From contig DATBWU010000254.1 in assembly GCA_036514635.1 (NCBI GenBank), positions 1 through 11,351 of the forward strand: a DNA stretch of 11,351 nucleotides. The letters are read 5' to 3'. The translations under genes and the position numbers were made by a program. Below are positions 6,498-11,351 of the stretch, piece by piece. Numbering within the stretch: position 1 is the first letter of the stretch; the number at the start of each line of letters is the position of its first letter. Source of the DNA: DASSFZ01 sp036514635. Lineage in GTDB: Bacteria; Chloroflexota; Anaerolineae; Fen-1058. The notes below the pieces were generated by a model. It saw nothing but the letters and a program-made list of their open reading frames with translations, ran no database searches and was not told the DNA's origin.

Positions 6498-6676
6498 GGT
6501 CAGTGGTCAGTGATCAGTCGTCAGTAGTCAGTGATCAGTTATCGGTGAATCAGTAATCACTGGCTCACTGATCACTGTCCACTGGCTCACTGATCACTGA
6601 CTCACTGATCACTGACTCACTGTCCACTGGTTCACTGATCACTGGCTCACTGATCACTGATTACCCAATCACTGAT
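6498..6676. repeat. Long tandem/inverted array of tcagtga and tcactga words
   Basis: The left part (about 6498-6550) is about eight copies of a 7-base word of the form ggtcagt or gatcagt. The right part (about 6556-6676) repeats ctcactgatcactg with a 7+8 base period, essentially the reverse complement of the left word. The whole can fold as a large hairpin or many alternative ones. It fills the 176-bp gap between the DUF3467 and translin-like genes, and its last copy supplies the DUF3467 stop codon. Units are too short and have no spacers, so it is not a CRISPR array. Confidence 0.88.
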
Positions 6677-6989
6677 CCGGTTTCACCTGTCTAAAGAGCT
6701 GCTGCGCCAGGTCGGGGCCGCCGCCCAGCAACTTGATCTCGCCGAACTGCGCCTCATACTTATGCAGGTTCTCGTTCAGCGCGTTGAGGAGGAGCTTGGC
6801 GTGCATCGGCGTCATCAGGATGCGTGCGTGCACCTGAGACTTGGGCGTGTTCGGCAGCACCCGCGCAAAGTCGATGAGCACTTCCGAAGGCGAATGGGTA
6901 ATCAGCGCGAAGTTGGCGTAAATCATTTCGAGATCGGCGGGTACTTCAATGTTGATTTGCATCGGCGGGTTGGGCTGGGGTTGTGTCAT
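6669..6989 (-). CDS. DUF3467 family protein
   Basis: The 106-residue protein matches the DUF3467 pattern: YANFALITHSPSEVLIDFARVLP at about 24-46, VHARILMTPMHAKLLLNAL at about 53-71, and a closing NENLHKYEAQFGEIKLL. It has no catalytic motif, signal peptide or membrane helix, and the biochemical role of the family is unknown. The start is well supported, with GGGAG 7 nt upstream of the ATG. It lies 122 nt downstream of ssb on the same strand. A perfect 10-bp inverted repeat in that gap could separate or attenuate their transcription. The stop TGA and the preceding Gln codon come from the edge of the repeat array at 6498-6676, so the native 3' end may have been altered. Confidence 0.85.
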   Translation of the reverse strand: MTQPQPNPPMQINIEVPADLEMIYANFALITHSPSEVLIDFARVLPNTPKSQVHARILMTPMHAKLLLNALNENLHKYEAQFGEIKLLGGGPDLAQQLFRQVKPDQ

Positions 6990-7010
6990 GGCCTATCTCC
7001 CTCGAACGCG

Positions 7011-7044
7011 ACCAGCCGTCGGCCAGTAGGCAGAGACGGCTGGT
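7011..7044. other. Perfect 10-bp inverted repeat between ssb and DUF3467 gene
   Basis: The arms accagccgtc (7011-7020) and gacggctggt (7035-7044) are exact inverted copies around a 14-nt loop. No T-run follows on either strand, so it is not a standard intrinsic terminator. It could be an mRNA hairpin in the leader of the DUF3467 gene, or an operator. Confidence 0.55.
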
Positions 7045-7111
7045 GCGCGGACGCTCGATATAGACGTGGCCCTCGCTGCTTGGACAATCGCGCAAGGCTC
7101 ACGGCAAAACG

Positions 7112-7531
7112 CTAGAAGGGGATTTCGTCTTCGCTGCTGGTCGGCGCGGCCTCTGTTGCATCCGGCACCGGTGCGCCACCCTCGGCGCGCGCGCCCAAGA
7201 AGCGCACCGTATTGGCCGTCACTTCGAAGGACGTGCCCGTCGTGCCGTCCTGGCGTTGAAAGGTGCGCGGGCCGCCGGTCTGCGGATCGGGATTGAGCCG
7301 GCCCTCGACCAAAACGGCGCTGCCCTTCTTCAGGTATTGCGCGCACGCTTCGGCCTGTTTGCCAAAGACACTCACGCGGAACCAGGTCGTTTCCTTCACC
7401 TGGTTACCGTCGCTGCCGGTGTACTTGCGATTGGTGGCGACGTTGAAGCTGGTGACCGGGGTGCCACTTGGGGTGTAGCGCATTTCCGGGTCGCGTCCCA
7501 AGTTGCCGACGATGACGATCTGATGATACAT
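7112..7531 (-). CDS. ssb: Single-stranded DNA-binding protein
   Basis: SSB coats single-stranded DNA in replication and repair and recruits partners through its acidic tail. The 139-residue protein has an OB-fold region from MYHQIVIVGNLGRDPEMRYTPSG to about residue 112, including FNVATNRK and ETTWFRVSVFGKQAE. A flexible linker follows, ending in EDEIPF at 134-139, the usual C-terminal interaction tip. The start is secure: AAGGAGGT lies 5 nt before the ATG. A promoter with an exact TTGACA lies about 57 nt upstream of the start. The usual neighbours rpsF and rpsR are absent; instead DUF3467 and translin-like genes follow on the same strand. It is probably the first gene of the minus-strand block. 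Confidence 0.97.
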   Translation of the reverse strand: MYHQIVIVGNLGRDPEMRYTPSGTPVTSFNVATNRKYTGSDGNQVKETTWFRVSVFGKQAEACAQYLKKGSAVLVEGRLNPDPQTGGPRTFQRQDGTTGTSFEVTANTVRFLGARAEGGAPVPDATEAAPTSSEDEIPF

Positions 7532-7536
7532 GACAG

Positions 7537-7544
7537 ACCTCCTT
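7537..7544 (-). promoter_or_regulatory. Strong ribosome binding site of ssb
   Basis: On the minus strand this is AAGGAGGT, a full anti-16S match, 5 nt before the ssb ATG. It is the best ribosome binding site in the window. Confidence 0.9.
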
Positions 7545-7587
7545 CAGATTAGGGATGGACGCCCACAGGCAGAACATTTGTGTCGAG

Positions 7588-7616
7588 AGTGTACCGCAAG
7601 TCGATCTGCTTGTCAA
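7588..7616 (-). promoter_or_regulatory. Sigma70-type promoter for ssb
   Basis: On the minus strand, TTGACA (7616-7611, exact consensus) is followed by a 17-nt spacer and TACACT (7593-7588, 4 of 6 to consensus). Transcription would start near 7581, giving a leader of about 50 nt before ssb. Confidence 0.75.
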
Positions 7617-7630
7617 CGCTCTCTCCACAT

Positions 7631-7660
7631 CTGAAAACCGTCGCGGCCTTATGGTATAAT
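7631..7660 (+). promoter_or_regulatory. Extended -10 promoter for the AAA+ ATPase gene
   Basis: TATAAT at 7655-7660 is an exact -10 box, preceded by TGG, which makes an extended -10. A weaker -35, CTGAAA (7631-7636, 4 of 6), lies 18 nt upstream. Transcription would start near 7667, leaving a leader of about 85 nt. It lies back-to-back with the ssb promoter, with only about 15 nt between the two -35 boxes. Confidence 0.8.
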
Positions 7661-7751
7661 CGCAATCGGCTTTATTCTCACTTGCCCGATCATCCTCGAC
7701 ACGGCGGATCATCCCGACGCGGCTCGATCGGACGGGCTGCATGGAGACATC

Positions 7752-9062
7752 ATGGCGCAACAGCAGATAGCCACCGCGCAACCCACGGCTAAACCACCCA
7801 CTTTTGAACCGCCCGTGCCGCGCTCGATTGAAGAGTCCGGCCTGAATATGGGCTTTCTGTCCGACCTCATTCTGAAAGTGATGTACTTCGAAGGTTACCT
7901 GTCGGGATCGCAGATCGCCGATCGTGTCCGCCTGCCCTTCGCCGGCATCGTCGATCAGGTGCTGGAGTTCCTCAAGCGCGAGCAATTGACCGAGGTCAAG
8001 GGACAGGGCGGCTTCGGCGAGCAGGCGTACCAATACGTGATCACCCTCAAGGGCCGTGAGAAGGCGCGCGAGGCGCTCGATCACAGCCACTATGCCGGAG
8101 CAGCCCCGGTCACTCTGGAAGCGTATCAGAAAGCGATGCTGCGCCAGACGCTCAAAGACTTCACGGTTCATCAACGCGCGATGCGCCAGTCCCTGGCTCA
8201 CCTGGTCATCGACGAGCGCACCTTCAGCCAGATCGGCCCGGCGGTCAACTCCGGCAAATCGATCTTCCTGTACGGCCCGCCCGGCAACGGCAAAACCGCC
8301 ATCGGCGAATCGATCGGGCGGATGGTCTTGACCGAAAATGTTTACGTGCCCTACAGTGTCGAGGTCGACGGGCAGGTGATCAAAGTCTACGACAGCGTCA
8401 ATCACCAGCGCGTCAGCGAAACGACGAGCCAATTGCGCAACCGCAACGTCGATCCGCGCTGGGTGCACATCCGGCGACCGGTGATCATCGTCGGCGGCGA
8501 GTTGACGTTGGAGACGCTCGACCTGGTGTGGGACGAGGTCAACAAATACTACGAAGCGCCTTTCCAGATGAAGGCCAACGGCGGGCTGTTCCTGATCGAC
8601 GACTTTGGCCGCCAGCAGGTGCGCCCGCGCGATCTGCTCAACCGCTGGATCCTGCCGCTGGAGAAGCGCATCGACTATCTGACGCTGCACACCGGCCGCA
8701 AGATCGAGATTCCATTCGACGTGCTGATCGTCTTTTCGACCAACCTCGCGCCCAAGGACCTGGTCGACGAAGCCTTCCTGCGCCGCATCCGCCACAAGAT
8801 CGAGATCGGCGACCCATCGTTCGACGAGTACCGCGAGATTTTCAAGCGCGTGTGCCAGCAGAAAAACGTGCCTTACGACGATCGCGCGCTGGCCTACCTG
8901 CTGCAAGAGTGGTACCTCAAGCCGCGCCGCAAGATGCGCGCCGTCCACCCGCGCGACCTCGTCGATCAACTCGTCGATATCGCCCGTTACCTGAACACAC
9001 CACCGACGCTGAGCAAGGACTTGATCGACCGCGCCTGTGATGCCTACTTCGTTGAGATTTAG
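7752..9062 (+). CDS. AAA+ ATPase with N-terminal winged-helix-like domain
   Basis: This is a 436-residue cytoplasmic protein. Residues 31-115 look like a winged-helix region (LSDLILKVMYFEGYLSGSQI, then LEFLKREQLTEVKGQ and a YQYVITLKGREKA wing). The ATPase part has Walker A GPPGNGKT at 175-182, Walker B LFLIDD at 279-284, a sensor-1-like STN at 329-331, R344/R345 in the FLRRIRHKIEI segment as possible arginine finger, and a C-terminal lid ending in HPRDLVDQ at 399-406 with a possible sensor-2 arginine, R401. The exact family is not recognised; MoxR-like or chaperone-type ATPases are possible relations, and the substrate is unknown. The ATG has GGAG 5 nt upstream and an extended -10 promoter. 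It reads divergently from ssb and appears monocistronic, with a hairpin after the stop. Confidence 0.85.
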   Translation: MAQQQIATAQPTAKPPTFEPPVPRSIEESGLNMGFLSDLILKVMYFEGYLSGSQIADRVRLPFAGIVDQVLEFLKREQLTEVKGQGGFGEQAYQYVITLKGREKAREALDHSHYAGAAPVTLEAYQKAMLRQTLKDFTVHQRAMRQSLAHLVIDERTFSQIGPAVNSGKSIFLYGPPGNGKTAIGESIGRMVLTENVYVPYSVEVDGQVIKVYDSVNHQRVSETTSQLRNRNVDPRWVHIRRPVIIVGGELTLETLDLVWDEVNKYYEAPFQMKANGGLFLIDDFGRQQVRPRDLLNRWILPLEKRIDYLTLHTGRKIEIPFDVLIVFSTNLAPKDLVDEAFLRRIRHKIEIGDPSFDEYREIFKRVCQQKNVPYDDRALAYLLQEWYLKPRRKMRAVHPRDLVDQLVDIARYLNTPPTLSKDLIDRACDAYFVEI

Positions 9063-9125
9063 CCGACCTTCCCCCAAGTTCACGCTTCGCCGCCTGTGGG
9101 AGGATGCTCGCACCACCGGGGCACA

Positions 9126-9160
9126 AAGGCATTAAGACTCTCTTTGCGTCTTAATGCCTT
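9126..9160. terminator. Hairpin downstream of the ATPase gene, possible terminator
   Basis: Perfect 13-bp arms aaggcattaagac (9126-9138) and gtcttaatgcctt (9148-9160) enclose a 9-nt loop. Flanking bases (accggggc and cgcggt) extend weak pairing and resemble the caccgcgaaggc repeat family at 4668-4795. There is no clean T-tract, so termination is plausible but not certain. It lies between the ATPase stop and the phosphodiesterase start. Confidence 0.55.
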
Positions 9161-9174
9161 CGCGGTTCATAGCC

Positions 9175-9933
9175 ATGAATGCCTTTCTCGTGAGCCGGCC
9201 CCGTCCTCTCAACCTGGCCCATCGCGGCGCGTCGGCTTACGCGCCGGAGAACACGCTCGCCGCGTTCCGGCTCGCCGCCGAGATGGGAGCGGACGGCCTG
9301 GAACTCGACGCGAAACTCAGCCGTGACGGCGCGATCGTCATCCTGCACGACGCGACGGTCGATCGCACCCCGAACGGCACGGGCCGCGTGTCCGACTCGA
9401 CGCTGGCCGAACTCAAACGCCTCGACGCCGGATCGAAGTTCGATCCGAAGTTCGCCGGTGAGCGTATCCCGACGCTCGGCGAGGTCTTCGACGCGGTCGG
9501 CGATCGGCTGGTGATCAACGTCGAGCTGACCAACTACACCAGCCGGAATGATGGGCTTGAATACAAAGTGATCGAACTGATCGGCAAGAGCGATCTGGCC
9601 GATCGCGTGATGGTGTCATCGTTCAGCCCGTTATCGCTGCGCAAAGTCAAGCGCGCCGCGCCGCACGTCGTGTGCGGGCTGCTGGTCGCGCCTGACATGC
9701 CGATCTTCCTTCGCCGCGCCTGGCTGGCGCCGCTCATTCCGCACCTGGATGCGCGCCATCCGCAGCACTCGATGATCGATGCCGCTTTCGTGCGGAAAAC
9801 TCACGCGCGCGGACAGAAGGTCAACACGTGGACGGTGAACGAGGAAGCCGACATGCGGCGGCTGATCGGCGCGGGCGTAGATGCAATCATGACCGATCGG
9901 CCGGACGCGCTGCAACGGATATTGGCCGGATAA
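9175..9933 (+). CDS. Glycerophosphodiester phosphodiesterase
   Basis: The enzyme hydrolyses glycerophosphodiesters to glycerol-3-phosphate and an alcohol. The sequence has LNLAHRGASAYAPENTLAAF (catalytic H16 and R17), the metal ligands E43 and D45 in LELDAK, the second catalytic H58 in ILHDATVDRTPNGTG, and the closing VNTWTVNEEADMRRLI and DAIMTDRPD typical of GDPD barrels. At 252 residues without a signal peptide it is a cytoplasmic, UgpQ-like form. I chose the ATG at 9175 because the in-frame ATG at 9154 lies inside the hairpin arm of the upstream repeat. Neither has a clear ribosome binding site, and a GTG at 9190 is also possible. The deacetylase gene follows after 21 nt, so the two are probably co-transcribed. 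Confidence 0.95.
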   Translation: MNAFLVSRPRPLNLAHRGASAYAPENTLAAFRLAAEMGADGLELDAKLSRDGAIVILHDATVDRTPNGTGRVSDSTLAELKRLDAGSKFDPKFAGERIPTLGEVFDAVGDRLVINVELTNYTSRNDGLEYKVIELIGKSDLADRVMVSSFSPLSLRKVKRAAPHVVCGLLVAPDMPIFLRRAWLAPLIPHLDARHPQHSMIDAAFVRKTHARGQKVNTWTVNEEADMRRLIGAGVDAIMTDRPDALQRILAG

Positions 9934-9954
9934 ACGGATAGCAGAGGGGGCACG

Positions 9955-10809
9955 ATGACTAAGAAGTTGATCGTCAACGCCGACGACTTCGGCCGCACAC
10001 ACAAAGTGAGCGAAGGCATCTTGAAGGCGCATCGTGATGGCATCGTCACCAGTACGACGGCGATGATGAATATGTCGGGCGCGGCGCACGATCTGGAGCG
10101 CGCTTTACAGGACGCGCCGAATCTGGGGCTGGGTGTGCATCTGGTATTCACTGCCGGTCGCCCGCTGCTTCCGCCCGAATGGGTGCCGTCGCTCATCGAC
10201 GAGCGCGGCCACTTCCATTCGCAAGACGCGATCCTGCGCGAACCGGCTCGACTCAACCCCGACGAATTGCTGTCGGAGTTCAAGGCGCAGGTCAGCGCGT
10301 TCGAGCACGCTACAGGCCGCAAGCCGGATCACATCGACTGCCATCACTTCGCGCACGTGCACCCACCCCTGTTCGCCGTGTACCACGCTGTCGCGCTCGA
10401 ATTCGACCTGCCGATGCGCGTGCCCTTCCCACGCAACGAGGCCGATTGGTCGGACGCCGCACAGCTGCCCGGCATCCCCGGCGCACTCTCAGACGAAATG
10501 ATCCGGTCAATCGCTCGCGCGAATCTGGAGCGGCTCAACCAGAAGCCTGTCCGCGCGCCGGATCGATTCTTCGTCGGTTTCTTCGGCGACAAAGTCTCGA
10601 TCGATTACCTGCTGGCGCTGCTCGATCAACTACCCGACGGCGTCAGCGAGTTGATGACGCATCCCGGCTACAGCGACGAGGCGCTGGCCGCCGAATCGGC
10701 ATACGCGGCTGAGCGCGAAACCGAACTGGCCGTGCTGACCGATCCGCGCGTGCGACAGCGCGTCGCCGACTTGGGCATCGAGTTGACCACCTACGCCGCG
10801 CTCTATTGA
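9955..10809 (+). CDS. YdjC/ChbG-type carbohydrate deacetylase
   Basis: Family members remove acetyl groups from N-acetylated sugars or oligosaccharides (chitobiose in the case of ChbG) using a divalent metal. The 284-residue protein shows NADDFG at 8-13 with D10/D11, GVHL at 60-63 with H62, DCHHFAHVHP at 128-137 with H130, H131 and H134, and THPGY at 235-239, all in the order expected for the family and covering the metal and catalytic residues. Length fits. There is no signal peptide, so it should be cytoplasmic. The ATG has a good GAGGGGG about 4 nt upstream and lies 21 nt after the phosphodiesterase stop. The true substrate is unknown. Confidence 0.93.
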   Translation: MTKKLIVNADDFGRTHKVSEGILKAHRDGIVTSTTAMMNMSGAAHDLERALQDAPNLGLGVHLVFTAGRPLLPPEWVPSLIDERGHFHSQDAILREPARLNPDELLSEFKAQVSAFEHATGRKPDHIDCHHFAHVHPPLFAVYHAVALEFDLPMRVPFPRNEADWSDAAQLPGIPGALSDEMIRSIARANLERLNQKPVRAPDRFFVGFFGDKVSIDYLLALLDQLPDGVSELMTHPGYSDEALAAESAYAAERETELAVLTDPRVRQRVADLGIELTTYAALY

Positions 10810-10814
10810 CCGGC

Positions 10815-10857
10815 GACGAATGACGAATGCTTCGTCCTCCGTCTTTCGTCATTCGTC
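10815..10857. repeat. gacgaatgacgaa inverted repeat
   Basis: The arms gacgaatgacgaa (10815-10827) and ttcgtcattcgtc (10845-10857) are exact 13-bp inverted copies with a 17-nt loop, and each arm is itself a tandem of a gacgaat-like word. It starts 5 nt after the deacetylase stop and its flank runs to the next start codon, so it fills the gap. It may act as a terminator or processing site. Confidence 0.8.
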
Positions 10858-10871
10858 TTTCGCCATCCGCC

Positions 10872-11351
10872 ATGTGGAAAAGCCTCGTCCGCTTCGCCTT
10901 TCGCTTGCTTTACAATGAACTGGCCTGGACCTACGACTTCGTCGCCTGGTGCGTGTCGCTGGGCAAGTGGAAAGCGTGGGGCCGGACTTCGATCCGGCAC
11001 TTGCGCGGCCAACGGATTCTCGAGCTGGCGCACGGCCCCGGCCATCTCTTGATCTCGCTCAGACTCGCCGGTTATCATCCCATCGGCATCGACCTATCGC
11101 CCGCCATGAGCCGGCAGGCCACGCGCCGGGTGCGTCGCCTGGGGCTGAACATTCCGCTCGTGCGCTGCCGGGCGCAGGCGTTGCCATTTCGATCGGAAGC
11201 GTTCGACAGCGCCCTCGCGACTTTCCCCACCGAGTACATCGTCGATCCGGCAACGCTTCAGGAAACCGCGCGCGTGACGAAGCGTGATGGCCGGCTCGTC
11301 ATCGTCGCAGCGGCCACGCTCGGCGGACGCGGGGCGTTGCCCAAATTGATC
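10872..11351 (+). CDS. Class I SAM-dependent methyltransferase, 3' end beyond window
   Basis: The frame is open from the ATG at 10872 to the right edge (160 residues), so the C-terminus is missing. After a YNELAWTYDFVAW segment (14-26) come motif I ILELAHGPGH at 49-58, motif II GIDLSPAM at 72-79, a CRAQALPFRSEAFDSALATF segment around 99-118, and the post-motif strand RLVIVA at 141-146. This is the layout of a small-molecule or lipid-type class I methyltransferase; the substrate cannot be told. The ATG follows the repeat directly and has no ribosome binding site. It is co-directional with the phosphodiesterase and deacetylase genes but may be a separate unit because of the hairpin between them. 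Confidence 0.85.
   Translation, partial: MWKSLVRFAFRLLYNELAWTYDFVAWCVSLGKWKAWGRTSIRHLRGQRILELAHGPGHLLISLRLAGYHPIGIDLSPAMSRQATRRVRRLGLNIPLVRCRAQALPFRSEAFDSALATFPTEYIVDPATLQETARVTKRDGRLVIVAAATLGGRGALPKLI

Noticed and set aside
6498..6676. CRISPR array next to a Cas4-like gene
   Set aside because: Units are 7-15 bases, contiguous and without unique spacers; no other cas gene is present.
7404..9116. A 570-codon open frame on the minus strand opposite the ATPase gene and overlapping ssb
   Set aside because: It is a by-product of GC-rich codon use in the ATPase gene. It matches no family, has no start signal, and overlaps ssb in another frame.
9154..9174. Earlier ATG for the phosphodiesterase
   Set aside because: It lies inside the arm of the 13-bp hairpin and would add seven residues not expected in the family.

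Overview
The window is GC-rich, gene-dense bacterial DNA with no tRNA, rRNA, CRISPR array or transposase gene. The gene set resembles Chloroflexota, perhaps Anaerolineae: a bacterial translin-family protein, a DUF3467 gene beside ssb, a short zinc-finger/four-helix membrane protein between nadK and recN, and a membrane-anchored Cas4-like nuclease in two pieces. Small hairpin-forming repeats in the gaps also fit. This is inference from gene content and style; no database was searched.

Layout: positions 1-7531 form a minus-strand block. In transcription order it reads ssb (7531-7112), DUF3467 (6989-6669), translin-like (6492-5842), Cas4-like N-terminal piece (5776-5531), Cas4-like nuclease piece (5473-4955), nadK (4656-3757), zinc-finger membrane protein (3752-3249), recN (3204-1453) and a DNA amino-methyltransferase (1449 to the left edge, incomplete). 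The plus-strand block from 7752 holds an AAA+ ATPase with an N-terminal DNA-binding-like domain, a glycerophosphodiester phosphodiesterase, a YdjC/ChbG-type deacetylase and a SAM methyltransferase cut by the right edge. The two blocks diverge from 7532-7751, where each strand has a good sigma70-type promoter.

The minus-strand block is rich in DNA and RNA metabolism: single-strand binding (SSB), break repair (RecN), a PD-(D/E)XK nuclease with Fe-S-type cysteines, a translin-like protein and a DNA methyltransferase. nadK next to recN is a common bacterial pairing. Whether the translin, split nuclease, SSB and methyltransferase work together is not shown by the sequence.

Two things stand out. 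First, the Cas4-like nuclease is divided into two membrane-anchored ORFs in the same frame, separated by one TGA and a 19-codon open stretch made of a low-complexity repeat. The first Fe-S cysteine and the motif-I histidine are on one piece; the PD-(D/E)XK core and last three cysteines are on the other. Second, at least eight gaps each hold a different short-word repeat. Six of these are built as a repetitive arm, a short loop and the reverse complement of the arm. Several touch genes directly, supplying a stop codon, C-terminal codons or a ribosome binding site.
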